Part shown: in pieces, positions 25,956 to 34,455 of the stretch | Position numbering within the stretch: the stretch's first letter is position 1 | Layout: each line of letters starts with the position of its first letter | Source of the DNA: Thiogranum longum | GTDB lineage: Bacteria > Pseudomonadota > Gammaproteobacteria > DSM-19610 | NCBI RefSeq assembly: GCF_004339085.1 | Contig: NZ_SMFX01000001.1 | Coordinates: 1,191,227-1,255,226, forward strand | Reading direction: 5' to 3' | Length of the DNA stretch: 64,000 nucleotides | The notes under the pieces: model-generated | The model's input: only the letters and a program-made list of their open reading frames with translations | What the model was told of the DNA's origin: nothing | The model's database searches: none | Made by a program: the position numbers and the translations under genes

Positions 25956-27135
25956 CCTGGCTTACCGGGATATCTCAAACACCGTTGGTCGCTATGTGTT
26001 GACGGGCATCGGGCTGGGCCTGCTGATTGGCGTTACCTTGACCATGGCAGGCGTATTTCGTGGCATGGTGGATGATGGCCGCGCGTTGTTGCGCGCTGCC
26101 GATGCCGATATCTGGGTGGTGCAGCAGAATACGCTGGGCCCGTTTGCAGAACCTTCATCTCTGCCCGACGACATCTACCGGGGAATCCTGGCCATCGATG
26201 GCGTGACGCGCGCGACCAATGTGGCCTACCTCACATTGGAGGTAAGTCATGCCGGCCGCAGTGTGCGGGTGATGCTGGAGGGTATTGAGCCAGGCCAGAA
26301 TCGACTGCAGCTGACGGCTGGAAGGCCGGTTACCCGTTCCCACTACGAATTGGTGGCTGACGAGCGCAGCGGTTTCCGGGTAGGCGACCTGATCCCTGTC
26401 CATCGTCATGTGTACCGGGTGGTGGGATTGACCCGGGGGATGCGTTCCCCTTCCGGTGACCCCATCCTTTTTCTGCCCCTGAAAGATGCCCAGGAAATCC
26501 AGTTTCTCAAGGACAACGATGCGTTGTTTCGTGACCGGCGCCTGCTGGAAGACAATCCCCGACTCAACCCGCCCGGCAACCCGGCGCTGCTCGGTGGCCT
26601 GGAAGACACACTGTTTTCCAACCACCGGGTCAATACTGTGCTGGTACAGCTTGCGCCCGGGGTAAATGCGCAGCAGGTGGCAACTGATATCGAACAGTGG
26701 CTGCGCCTGACCGCCTACCCGCGAGAAGAGATGGAACAGATCCTCATCGGCCAGTTGATTGCCATGGCCTCCAGGCAGATCGGGCTGTTCCTGGTAATCC
26801 TGACGGTGGTCAGTGCCGCCATTGTGGCCCTGACGGTCTACTCCATGACCCAGACCAAGCTGAAAGAGATTGCCGTACTTAAATTGATCGGAACACCCAA
26901 TAGTCTGATATCACGCATGATCCTGCTGGAGGCCATTGGCCTGGGCCTGATCGGTTTTCTCACCGGCAAACTGGCCGTGACCTACTGGGCACCCCTGTTC
27001 CCGAAGCATGTCCTGTTGCTGACGGAGGATACCTTGCGTGCGCTGATCATAACTTTGGTCATCTGTATCCTCGCCAGCGTGGCGGGTATCCGTGCGGCAC
27101 TGCGTATTCCACCCGGCTCGGCGATCGGTGGTTGA
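25948..27135 (+). CDS. ABC transporter permease (FtsX/MacB-like, DevC type)
   Basis: The 395-residue protein has the FtsX-like layout: one N-terminal helix (YVLTGIGLGLLIGVTLTMAGVF), a periplasmic domain of about 220 residues, and three C-terminal helices including IGLFLVILTVVSAAIVALTVYSMTQTKLKEIAVLKLIGTPNSLISRMILLE (read in pieces), where the KEIAVLKLIG phrase is typical of the DevC subgroup. It would form the membrane part of a tripartite mechanotransmission-type exporter with the adaptor upstream and the ATPase downstream. The substrate is unknown; DevBCA exports glycolipids in cyanobacteria, and related systems export other lipids or peptides. Confidence 0.9.
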   Translation: MISLAYRDISNTVGRYVLTGIGLGLLIGVTLTMAGVFRGMVDDGRALLRAADADIWVVQQNTLGPFAEPSSLPDDIYRGILAIDGVTRATNVAYLTLEVSHAGRSVRVMLEGIEPGQNRLQLTAGRPVTRSHYELVADERSGFRVGDLIPVHRHVYRVVGLTRGMRSPSGDPILFLPLKDAQEIQFLKDNDALFRDRRLLEDNPRLNPPGNPALLGGLEDTLFSNHRVNTVLVQLAPGVNAQQVATDIEQWLRLTAYPREEMEQILIGQLIAMASRQIGLFLVILTVVSAAIVALTVYSMTQTKLKEIAVLKLIGTPNSLISRMILLEAIGLGLIGFLTGKLAVTYWAPLFPKHVLLLTEDTLRALIITLVICILASVAGIRAALRIPPGSAIGG

Positions 27136-27137
27136 CC

Positions 27138-27857
27138 ATGACCGGGCCGGCCATACAGGTAGAGAATCTGAGCAAGACCTATGGCAAGGGCGCATCGGCT
27201 GTGCAGGCGCTGAAAGATGCCAGCATGTATGTACAGCCGGCAGAGGTGGTAGGGTTGCTCGGCCCCAGCGGTTCCGGCAAGACCACCCTGTTACAGTGCC
27301 TGGGCGCCATCATCGACCCCAGCGGCGGGCGCATCACGCTGGGGGGCGATACGCTTTTCGATAGCGGCTGGCAATACAGTGACCGGCGCACCCTGCGGCG
27401 GGACCGGATCGGCTTTATTTTCCAGCGCCCGTACCTGATCCCTTTTATGGATGCGACCGAGAACATTGCTATCCTGCCCATGTTGCAGGGGCAGACCAAT
27501 CACCAGGCTTATGACCGGGCAAATGAACTGCTCGACATCCTGGACATCACCGATCGCGCTGCAGCACGGATCGAAGAACTTTCAGGCGGCGAACAGCAGC
27601 GGGTGGCCATAGCCCGTGCACTGGCCAACCGGCCCTCGATTATTCTGGCCGATGAGCCGACTGCGCCACTGGACAGCCACCGGGCCATGTCGGTCATGCA
27701 GTTGCTGCACGAAATGGCGGCAGAATCCAACACGGCGATTATTGTCGTGACGCATGACGAGAACATCATCCCGGTGTTCAAACGCCTCTACCGGCTGCGT
27801 GATGGTGTGTTGCACGAGGAAGCCGGGGAAGGGCGGCCGTTCAGTACCGGGACATGA
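27138..27857 (+). CDS. ABC transporter ATP-binding protein (DevA/LolD type)
   Basis: The 239-residue ATPase has Walker A GPSGSGKTTLL near residue 42, the Q-loop in FIFQRPYLIPFM, the signature LSGGEQQRVAIARAL, Walker B IILADEPTAPLD (the Asp-Glu pair is intact; the usual NLD reads PLD), and the switch His in VVTHDENI. I start it at ATG 27138, two bases after the permease stop at 27135. It shares its last four bases with the following small gene (ATGA), so the ABC genes and the next two small genes are one translation-coupled unit. Confidence 0.93.
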   Translation: MTGPAIQVENLSKTYGKGASAVQALKDASMYVQPAEVVGLLGPSGSGKTTLLQCLGAIIDPSGGRITLGGDTLFDSGWQYSDRRTLRRDRIGFIFQRPYLIPFMDATENIAILPMLQGQTNHQAYDRANELLDILDITDRAAARIEELSGGEQQRVAIARALANRPSIILADEPTAPLDSHRAMSVMQLLHEMAAESNTAIIVVTHDENIIPVFKRLYRLRDGVLHEEAGEGRPFSTGT

Positions 27858-28135
27858 AAATTACACTCGTTGGCACCGACAGAGATAAGCTGATTCGTAT
27901 GAAAAAGCGCCTTCGCTGCGCGGCGAGGGGCCTGCGTATTGACGTAATCATCGAAGAAGACCGGGATGATTACAGGGCGCTGGACCTTGGCGCCCGGAAT
28001 GGACCGATTGCGGTTGCCAGGTCGGATGACGGAAGATTGCATACCTTGATGAATGGGCTGGAGCAGGTTGAAGTGGTTCAGCAACGACTGGTACAGTGGT
28101 TTTCCGATGAAAGGGGGAGTAAGCAGGATGGATGA
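27854..28135 (+). CDS. Hypothetical 93-residue protein in the ABC exporter operon
   Basis: An unrecognised small protein, translation-coupled to the ATPase gene. Its sequence suggests an alpha/beta fold: a first strand (MKITLVGT), a basic helix (KLIRMKKRLRCAARG), a second strand (RIDVIIEED), and a later pair (GPIAVARSDDGRLHTLMNGLE). That order resembles small thioredoxin-like proteins without a CxxC, but one Cys only (RRLRC-like region) makes this speculative. Its last 8 bp overlap the next gene. A role connected with the exporter is inferred from position only. Confidence 0.6.
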   Translation: MKITLVGTDRDKLIRMKKRLRCAARGLRIDVIIEEDRDDYRALDLGARNGPIAVARSDDGRLHTLMNGLEQVEVVQQRLVQWFSDERGSKQDG

Positions 28136-28586
28136 AGACTCCGGGCAGACAGACCCTGCCAACCGCAAGCATTCCCCGAAAAATATCGAGGAACTCCACC
28201 GTGAAGTAAAGAAATGGCGCAGTGAACACGACACGTGGCTGGAGGATGTTGAAAAGTGGCGACGTGAGGAAAGGTATCTCAAACTGCTGCTGTTCAGAAT
28301 GGAGCGCGCCTTGCCCGACGAGGGCAGCTCGCTGGATGAACACGCCAGGCGTGTCAAAGATCATGTGCAACGCGTAGGCGCCTATGAAAAGCGATTGCAG
28401 GCGCTTATGAAAAAAGGCAATCCATACTCTGATATAGATGATACGCTACTGGAAGAACACCGGTTGCAGAAGAATCTGCATCTGCAAGAAAGAGAGCGGC
28501 ATGCGTCATTTCGAAACTCCCATGAGGCTGCAATGTTTGAGCTGACCCGCCTTACCCGTGCACTGGAACAGGCAGAGCGGCAATAG
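28128..28586 (+). CDS. Coiled-coil protein, unknown function
   Basis: The 152-residue product is highly charged and almost wholly helical. From residue 15 on it shows heptad-like spacing (ELHREVKKWRSEHDTWLEDV, then RRVKDHVQRVGAYEKRLQAL, and HRLQKNLHLQERERHASF). It has no signal peptide, membrane helix or recognisable catalytic motif. I chose the ATG at 28128 (MDEDSG), with GGGGGAG about 15 bases and CAGGA about 5 bases upstream; the frame extends to 28053 inside the preceding gene. It is the last gene of the ABC exporter unit and converges with the gene at 28599. Confidence 0.65.
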   Translation: MDEDSGQTDPANRKHSPKNIEELHREVKKWRSEHDTWLEDVEKWRREERYLKLLLFRMERALPDEGSSLDEHARRVKDHVQRVGAYEKRLQALMKKGNPYSDIDDTLLEEHRLQKNLHLQERERHASFRNSHEAAMFELTRLTRALEQAERQ

Positions 28587-28598
28587 ACAGGACGCCTG

Positions 28599-28937
28599 TC
28601 ACGGGAAATCATCGTAGGGCGGTTCGTCTTCAAGCCCCATCTTTTTTCTTTTCGCGACGGCAAGCGAGGCCAGCCAGGCGCCGGCAACCAGTCCCAGGCA
28701 GCGCAGGAGATTGACGACCAACGGGCTGAGTTCATAGGGTAGTGGCAACTTTCCACCGTACTCAACGATCAATCTCTCATCCACATGGCCCGGGACAAAG
28801 AACAGGATGATGCCAGCCGAGATCACGACAGCGGCCCATGATAACGTGTTGCTGCGGGTCAACGCGCAAACAAGGCGAAACAGTATGGCACCCAGTACTG
28901 CGCTCAACAGTATTTCTATACTCAGTATCTTAAGCAT
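28599..28937 (-). CDS. Small membrane protein, unknown function
   Basis: This 112-residue protein has three predicted helices: IEILLSAVLGAILFRLVCAL, SWAAVVISAGIILFFVP, and LVVNLLRCLGLVAGAWLASLAVA. A loop with HVDERLIVEYGGKLPLPYEL separates the second and third, and the tail KRKKMGLEDEPPYDDFP is charged and probably cytoplasmic. An AGGAG site lies six bases before the ATG. It shares the minus strand with the TauE/SafE gene upstream and ends 12 bp from the convergent coiled-coil gene. I recognise no family. Confidence 0.68.
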   Translation of the reverse strand: MLKILSIEILLSAVLGAILFRLVCALTRSNTLSWAAVVISAGIILFFVPGHVDERLIVEYGGKLPLPYELSPLVVNLLRCLGLVAGAWLASLAVAKRKKMGLEDEPPYDDFP

Positions 28938-29004
28938 CTAACGCTCCTTGCAAGTCAGTACATTTATAACGTGATATTATTACCTGGGCTACTACTATTG
29001 AGCA

Positions 29005-29808
29005 TCAGGGTTTCCATTCGCTAACGGGTAAGCGTGTGCGGGCTCTGCGACTGCCATGCAGGTAGTGGAGCCCCAGCAGGACCAGTAAGATACCAAAGGC
29101 GATGCGTAACCCCTGTTCCGGCAAGGCCAGTGCAATTCTGCTACCGAGCCAGGCGCCGATAATGGCACCGAATGCCAGGGACGGAACCAGGCTCATCCAC
29201 ACATTGCCAAGGCGCCAGTTTTCCCAACTGCCGGTCAACACAGCGGGCAATCGGGCCAGTAGTGAGCAACCCTGCGCCAGCTGTTGCGGCATGCCCAGGC
29301 CAAATACGAACAGCGGTGCCAGTACCGGGCCACCACTAATGCCGATGACGCCGGCCACCAGTCCTTCGATAATGCCTACCGCCAACAGGTAGGGCAGTTG
29401 CAGATTTTCCGGCACCAGCGCACTGGTTGTGATCAGGTCACGAAAGATAACCAGTAGTCCGCCCAGCATGACCACGACGCCAAAGCCGGCCTTGAGGCGT
29501 GCCGCTGGCCAGTTTTCCGACCAGGCAGCCGCCAGCGGGGTAACCAGCAATGCAGGTACGGCAACCCACAGTATCACTCGCAGATCGAACATCCCGTGGC
29601 GGGCATAGACCAGCCCGGCCATGGAGGCTGTGAACAGGCTGACGAACAGTGCGGTGCCGCGTGCATTGACAGGACTTAACCCGGCCCAGCCCATCAGCAT
29701 CGGGATAACCAGTGTACCGCCTCCCAGGCTAACCAGTCCGCCACCCATACCGGCGGTCAGGCCAATGATAAGGCCTTTTATATGCTGGTTTGACTGAATG
29801 GAGGTCAT
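29005..29808 (-). CDS. TauE/SafE-family sulfite/anion exporter
   Basis: A 267-residue membrane protein with eight helices in two halves. The paired signature is GLTAGMGGGLVSLGGGTLVIPMLM near the N-terminus and GLVAGVIGISGGPVLAPLFVF in the middle, characteristic of TauE/SafE (DUF81) permeases. Members move sulfite, sulfonates or other anions; the substrate here is unknown. The ATG at 29808 is preferred over a TTG at 29850 (14 extra residues); neither has a good ribosome site. The H+-ATPase gene ends 90 bp upstream on the same strand. Confidence 0.9.
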   Translation of the reverse strand: MTSIQSNQHIKGLIIGLTAGMGGGLVSLGGGTLVIPMLMGWAGLSPVNARGTALFVSLFTASMAGLVYARHGMFDLRVILWVAVPALLVTPLAAAWSENWPAARLKAGFGVVVMLGGLLVIFRDLITTSALVPENLQLPYLLAVGIIEGLVAGVIGISGGPVLAPLFVFGLGMPQQLAQGCSLLARLPAVLTGSWENWRLGNVWMSLVPSLAFGAIIGAWLGSRIALALPEQGLRIAFGILLVLLGLHYLHGSRRARTRLPVSEWKP

Positions 29809-29898
29809 GTTATTACTGGTCTCAGGGTTTTGTTTTATCGCGGTTACCAACGGTTTTCAGTACATACATGCTGGCCAGGTATGATTCCTTTACCACTA

Positions 29899-32502
29899 TC
29901 AGGTGGTTATTCCCTCCCGCCGCAACACGCGGTAGGTCAGCATTTTCAGCACATCGTTGAACACAAACCACGACAGGGCATAAACCCACATCAACATGGC
30001 ATATTTCCAGCCGATGGGTGTAATCAGAAAACCATAGACGGCAATCAGGGTGCCAAGGATACGGGTAGAGAACGTGGCCCCGAAAAGCAGCCAGGACGGG
30101 TAAGGTTTTTTCCAGAACCAGTCGTCGATGCGGGTGTTATAGATCGTACCGTGACCGGCAATCACCAACTTGGCAAAAAACATCGACTGGATCATTTCTG
30201 TCGAGAAATTTAGTTGCATGAGGATGTAGAACAGGAGAAATGACGAGAGTACACCTCCGATCCCCAGTACGCTTGAGACAGTCAGTATCTCCGGCATGTT
30301 CCAGCGCACCGGCTTGCTGGACACTTTGGTGTTGTCGTAAGCGATGGCAAGGATGGGGATATCATTCAGTAATGCGAGAACGATAATCATCAGTGCAGTG
30401 ATAGGATAAAAATTAAATACCACAATCGCCAGTGTCATGAACAGAATGATGCGAATGGTCTCGGCGATACGAAAGATGGTATAGCTCTTCATGCGTTCGA
30501 ATGTGATGCGCGCCTGCTTCACCGCTTCGTTAATGACGCCCAGGCCGGGTGCGGTAAGGATAATGTCCGCTGCTGCGCGCGCTGCATCGGTGGCGTTTGA
30601 AACAGCAAAGCCACAGTCGGCCTTTTTCAGTGCCGGGGCGTCATTGACGCCGTCGCCTGTCATGGCAACGATGTGACCACCTTTCTGCAAAGTGTCGACA
30701 ATTCGATATTTGTCTTCCGGCACTACCTCGGCAAAGATGTCCACTTCCTCGATCATTTCGATGATGGCGGATTCGTGGGTGTGCAGGAACTCGCGCTCCA
30801 GCAGGCGGGTATCGTAGAGCGTTTCCACTCCCGCCATCACCTTGCTGGCAAAACGTCTGGCTTCCTTAAGCGACACATCTCCTTTGAGGTTGTGATAAAT
30901 CTCGGTCGTCAGCACCTCAACCAGAGTCAGCAGCTCGTTGCTGGCAGCACCCGACAGTTGCGCCGAACGGATAGTGCGTTGCTCAAGGTTCAACAGACGC
31001 CCGATCTCTTTGGCGATGGCCAGGTTGTCACCGGTTACCATCTTCACCTTGACGCCGTTGTTCTGCATCTCGGCGATGACGTGCACGGAATCCTCGCGTG
31101 GTGGGTCATACATCGGGATCAGGCCCAACAGTTCCAGTGGGGTGTCTTTGTATTGGCGGCCTACGGCCAGTGTGCGATAACCCTTGGTCGCGAGTTGCTC
31201 CACCGTTTGATTGATTTCGCGGGTCTCGTCATCGGAAAGCTGTGCCAGTTCCAGTAGCACCTGGGCCGCACCTTTCATGGCAATGTATCGCTCATCGCCG
31301 TTTTCAATCTGTGCTTCCGTACGCTTGCGTACGGGGTCAAAGGGTGTGAACTGCACCTGGTGGCAGGCACGCCAGTCCAGGTCGGGGAAATGTTCATCGA
31401 TGTACTGAAAGATGGGCAGTTCAATGGGGTCGTTATTCTCGATCCGGGAGGCCAGTGCCGCCACCAGGAACAGGTCACGTTCCTGAAAGCCTTCACGCAC
31501 TACCGGTTCGGCGACCTGCATCTCGTTCCTGGTGAGCGTGCCGGTCTTGTCGGAGCAGAACACATCCACTCCCGCCAACTCCTCAATCGCTGCAAGACGG
31601 CTGACGATGGCCTGGCGCCGCGCCAGGTTCAGGGCGCCTACTGCCATGGTGACTGAAAGCACCGCCGGTAACGCGACCGGGATGGAGGCTATGGTCAACA
31701 CCAGGGCGAAGCGAAGGATCTCCAGGAAGTTTTCATCGCGGAACAGCGCAACCATGATGATCAATACCACCATGACAGCGGTGATCAGGATGAGAAAATC
31801 GCCGATACGAATTACCATTTTCTGGAAGTGGCTGCGCTCCTCCAGCGATGCCTTGGCCACCAGGGCCACCACGGTATGGAAGTTGGTGTTGTTGCCAGTG
31901 TTCACTACGACTGCCAGCATTTCGCCTTGCCTGACGATGGTGCTGGCATAGGCCGTCTCACTGGCCTTTTTGCTCACTGGCAGGGATTCACCGGTCAGTG
32001 CCGACTGGTCGATGAGCAGGTAGTCACCTGAGAGTAACTGCACATCTGCGGGCACGATGTTGCCGATCTTGAGCTTGATGATGTCGCCAGGTACCAGTTC
32101 CCGGGACGGAATGGTCTTGAATTTCCCATCGCGTAACACGGTGATCTCGTGGGAGAGGCTTTGCTTCAGTGTCTTGAGCGCGTTAAGAGCCCGGTGCTCC
32201 TGGAAAAAATCCAGGAAAGCATTCACCAGCAACATAATCATGATGATGATGAAATCTTCCCATTTTTGCACCAGGGCAGAGAGGACCGCGGCAATCTCGA
32301 TCATCCATGGAATCGGCCCCCAGAAGCGGCGAAAAATCCGGTGCCAGAGCGATTCTTCCCTTTCCTCGATTTCGTTATAGCCATACTGTTCGATGCGCCG
32401 GGTTGCTTCGGCGTCAGAAAGGCCCTGATCGGCCTTGACTTCAAAGGCTCTCAGCGTTTCAGCTATCGGTTGTTGAGCGTAGCTATCAGTATTCTGTGGC
32501 AT
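29899..32502 (-). CDS. Plasma-membrane-type (P3A) proton-translocating P-type ATPase
   Basis: The 867-residue protein has the P-type ATPase core: the TGES actuator loop in QSALTGESLPV, the phosphorylation site DKTGTLTRNE, the ATP-site KGAAQVLLE, and the hinge MTGDGVNDAPALKKA. Helix 4 reads IASIPVALPAVLSV, which is the P3A (H+-ATPase) version rather than the PEGL of Ca2+ pumps, and the N-terminus (GLSDAEATRRIEQYGYNEI) is also of that type. P3A pumps are typical of fungi and plants but also occur in some bacteria and archaea. It would extrude protons at the cost of ATP. It faces the secreted Cys-rich protein across a 363-bp gap. Confidence 0.92.
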   Translation of the reverse strand: MPQNTDSYAQQPIAETLRAFEVKADQGLSDAEATRRIEQYGYNEIEEREESLWHRIFRRFWGPIPWMIEIAAVLSALVQKWEDFIIIMIMLLVNAFLDFFQEHRALNALKTLKQSLSHEITVLRDGKFKTIPSRELVPGDIIKLKIGNIVPADVQLLSGDYLLIDQSALTGESLPVSKKASETAYASTIVRQGEMLAVVVNTGNNTNFHTVVALVAKASLEERSHFQKMVIRIGDFLILITAVMVVLIIMVALFRDENFLEILRFALVLTIASIPVALPAVLSVTMAVGALNLARRQAIVSRLAAIEELAGVDVFCSDKTGTLTRNEMQVAEPVVREGFQERDLFLVAALASRIENNDPIELPIFQYIDEHFPDLDWRACHQVQFTPFDPVRKRTEAQIENGDERYIAMKGAAQVLLELAQLSDDETREINQTVEQLATKGYRTLAVGRQYKDTPLELLGLIPMYDPPREDSVHVIAEMQNNGVKVKMVTGDNLAIAKEIGRLLNLEQRTIRSAQLSGAASNELLTLVEVLTTEIYHNLKGDVSLKEARRFASKVMAGVETLYDTRLLEREFLHTHESAIIEMIEEVDIFAEVVPEDKYRIVDTLQKGGHIVAMTGDGVNDAPALKKADCGFAVSNATDAARAAADIILTAPGLGVINEAVKQARITFERMKSYTIFRIAETIRIILFMTLAIVVFNFYPITALMIIVLALLNDIPILAIAYDNTKVSSKPVRWNMPEILTVSSVLGIGGVLSSFLLFYILMQLNFSTEMIQSMFFAKLVIAGHGTIYNTRIDDWFWKKPYPSWLLFGATFSTRILGTLIAVYGFLITPIGWKYAMLMWVYALSWFVFNDVLKMLTYRVLRREGITT

Positions 32503-32865
32503 GGTCGCTTTCCGGGTCGAGAGGGTTACTAAAACCCGACAGTACGACTCTATCCGGATCGCCCGGGCCGGGATGCAACCCAGGTGACAGTCTGACTACG
32601 CGCGAGAATAAAGGTAATATCGTGTATGCATTGACGGAAGGCCAGGCTGCGCCGGCAATATGCTCTTTTGTCATTTGCGTATATGGACTGAATTCAATCA
32701 ACGATATTATTCCAGATCCCATTGATTGGGCCTCCCGGTTAGATTCAGCTTACACAACTTGAAACTTTGACAGATATTAGCCTGTCACACTGATAAATCC
32801 GGGAGTTTGTGCTAGGTTTAACCACACAATTCGTTATTAACAACGAGGGCTTGACAGGCAGGGCT
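32503..32865. other. 363-bp intergenic region between divergent genes
   Basis: I see no gene here. Frames on both strands (for example one on the plus strand from 32496) lack a ribosome site and family features. The right part contains a candidate promoter at 32767–32796 with an overlapping TGACAG/CTGTCA inverted repeat, listed separately. The H+-ATPase promoter must also lie in this stretch, but I could not choose a convincing one. Confidence 0.6.
32767..32796 (+). promoter_or_regulatory. Candidate promoter with overlapping inverted repeat
   Basis: TTGACA at 32767–32772 is followed, 18 bases later, by TGATAA at 32791–32796. TGACAG (32768–32773) and CTGTCA (32782–32787) form a perfect inverted repeat across the -35 and spacer, a suitable place for a repressor. 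It precedes the gene at 32866. Confidence 0.45.
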
Positions 32866-33261
32866 ATGAAATCGGTTTTCCGGACATTGCTGAATGTGCT
32901 ATTGGTGGTGAGCCTGGCCACCACGCCGGTTGCTGTGGCACTTGCGACAGTACAGGCCGGAAGTCAGCTGTCAGTTATCAGTGGCGACAGTATGGCGCCA
33001 TGTCCTCACGCCATGCAGGAACGAGCGCCTGCAGTTAGCCAAAAGGCGTCACCCGAAAAAGTATCCTGCACCTGTCGTGTTGACGATTGCAGTTCGATGG
33101 ATAGCGACAGCTGTCACCATTTCACAGCTTTTTCACTCATTGCCTTGCTGACAGGCGCTGTGAAGTTTCCTGCCATGGGCAAGGAGCACATGAAAGCCGT
33201 CCTGCAGGATCGCCATACTGGTTTGAACATCACTCCCGAGTCACCCCCGCCTATCGTGTAA
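32866..33261 (+). CDS. Small secreted Cys-rich protein, unknown function
   Basis: The 131-residue protein has an N-terminal signal (MKSVFRTLLNVLLVVSLATTPVAVALA). The mature part carries six cysteines and several His and Met: APCPHAMQ, SCTCRVDDCSSMDSDSCHH, then a weakly hydrophobic stretch FTAFSLIALLTGAV. The clustered Cys/His/Met pattern resembles small periplasmic proteins found next to copper genes (for example of the DUF2946 kind), but the match is not close enough to assign. I use the ATG at 32866; the frame extends to 32809. It lies just before the MerR-type promoter of the copper operon. Confidence 0.6.
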   Translation: MKSVFRTLLNVLLVVSLATTPVAVALATVQAGSQLSVISGDSMAPCPHAMQERAPAVSQKASPEKVSCTCRVDDCSSMDSDSCHHFTAFSLIALLTGAVKFPAMGKEHMKAVLQDRHTGLNITPESPPPIV

Positions 33262-33381
33262 TTCCCTTCAGACGGTTGCTTGCCGTCACTTGTGTGGCCG
33301 ATCTTTTTCAGCGCCACTACCCGGCACCCGGGTTTCAGCCGATTATTTTCATGGAGCCCCGGGCGGCCTGTTATAAAAACC

Positions 33382-33413
33382 TTGACCTGTGTCCAAGGTG
33401 CAGGTTGTAAAGT
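33382..33413 (+). promoter_or_regulatory. MerR-type promoter with 20-bp spacer (copper operon)
   Basis: TTGACC at 33382–33387 and TAAAGT at 33408–33413 are 20 bases apart, longer than the 17 preferred by sigma-70 and typical of promoters activated by MerR-family proteins. A dyad, ACCTG at 33385–33389 and CAGGT at 33401–33405, spans 21 bp between the two boxes. The MerR gene lies two genes into the same operon (34456). Confidence 0.8.
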
Positions 33414-33457
33414 CGATTCACCAGTCATGATGAATTCAGTAATCAAGGAGGTTAGCC

Positions 33458-34444
33458 ATGAAGCACTTGATCCGATTATTCGTTGCCACCCTGGCAGTTA
33501 CAACAGGGATGGTTTTGGCTGCACCAACAGTGTATATCCCGCTGGGGTCAGGCAACAGGGTTATTGCCGTTGATGCCGCCAGCGGAAAAATAACCGCCAC
33601 CTTTACCGGCGTCGAAAATCCACACGGACTGGTGGCGACCCCGGATGGAGAATACCTGGTAGCAGGAAGTCTGAGTGAAACACCGCTTGCCGCGGGCCAG
33701 TCCGCCGACACGCCCAACAGTAAGCTGGCTCTCATTCACCCGGCCCACGGGCACGTGATGCTGACCATTCCTGTGTCCGGATGGACGCACCACGAGGCGA
33801 TTACACCGGACGGTCGCTACGTCATTTCCACTCACCCGACGCGTGGTGGTATTAGCGTGGTGGATATGCAGAGTAACCAGGTCATCAAAACCGTCAGCAC
33901 GGGTCCTGCACCAAACTACGCCGTGGTTACGCCGGACGGTAAACGGACCTTTGTGACGAACAGCGGCAATGGAACCATTAGCGAGATAGATACCGCTACA
34001 TGGGCGGTAACTCGTACGCTTGAAGGAGGCCCCGGGCCGACGCATATGGTGTTATCCGGGGACGGAAGTCGATTATTTGTGACTAATCCACGTGCTGGGA
34101 AGATTTCCGCCGTTTCCATCAAAACGGGCAAGGTGGTTGATAGCTGGCAGGTTGGAAATAACCTGCATGGCCTGGATATCGGTGACGATGGAAAGACACT
34201 GTTTGTCAGCAGCAAGCAGGGTGACAAGCTGATTGCCCTGGATTCCGAGACCGGGAAGGTGATCCGTGAGACCAGCCTTTCACCGGCGCCCTACCACCTG
34301 AATACGATTCATGGAACCGGCAAGCTCTATGTCTCCAGTCGCAGCGAACCAAAGATCTGGGTTGTGGAGCAGGATTCGTTGAAAGTACTGGGCGAGATTG
34401 CCCTCCCAGCCGGGGAAGGCCATCAAATGGCAATTGTGAAATAA
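33458..34444 (+). CDS. Secreted YVTN/YncE-type beta-propeller protein
   Basis: The 328-residue protein has a signal peptide (MKHLIRLFVATLAVTTGMVLA) and about seven repeats of the YVTN-like propeller: GNRVIAVDAASGKITATF, SVVDMQSNQVIKTVSTGP, GTISEIDTATWAVTRTLEGG, RAGKISAVSIKTGKVVDSWQ, DKLIALDSETGKVIRETS. The HGL/THMV phrases at blade edges are also typical. Propellers of this group are periplasmic; some bind metals or haem, but no haem ligand motif is evident here. It is the first gene behind the MerR-type promoter and precedes the regulator gene by 11 bp, which suggests a role in metal response or periplasmic metal binding (inference). Confidence 0.88.
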   Translation: MKHLIRLFVATLAVTTGMVLAAPTVYIPLGSGNRVIAVDAASGKITATFTGVENPHGLVATPDGEYLVAGSLSETPLAAGQSADTPNSKLALIHPAHGHVMLTIPVSGWTHHEAITPDGRYVISTHPTRGGISVVDMQSNQVIKTVSTGPAPNYAVVTPDGKRTFVTNSGNGTISEIDTATWAVTRTLEGGPGPTHMVLSGDGSRLFVTNPRAGKISAVSIKTGKVVDSWQVGNNLHGLDIGDDGKTLFVSSKQGDKLIALDSETGKVIRETSLSPAPYHLNTIHGTGKLYVSSRSEPKIWVVEQDSLKVLGEIALPAGEGHQMAIVK

Positions 34445-34455
34445 GCGGAGAGGTT

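Noticed and set aside
28586-28600. GACAGG–ACG–CCTGTC inverted repeat between the convergent genes at 28586 and 28599
   Set aside because: The stem is six base pairs with no T-run on either side, so I did not call a terminator.
32496-32762. 88-codon plus-strand frame in the gap left of the Cys-rich secreted protein
   Set aside because: No ribosome site, no signal or domain, and its start overlaps the beginning of the H+-ATPase gene on the other strand.
33280-33573. 97-codon plus-strand frame at the start of the copper operon
   Set aside because: It covers the MerR-type promoter and the start of the propeller gene in another frame.
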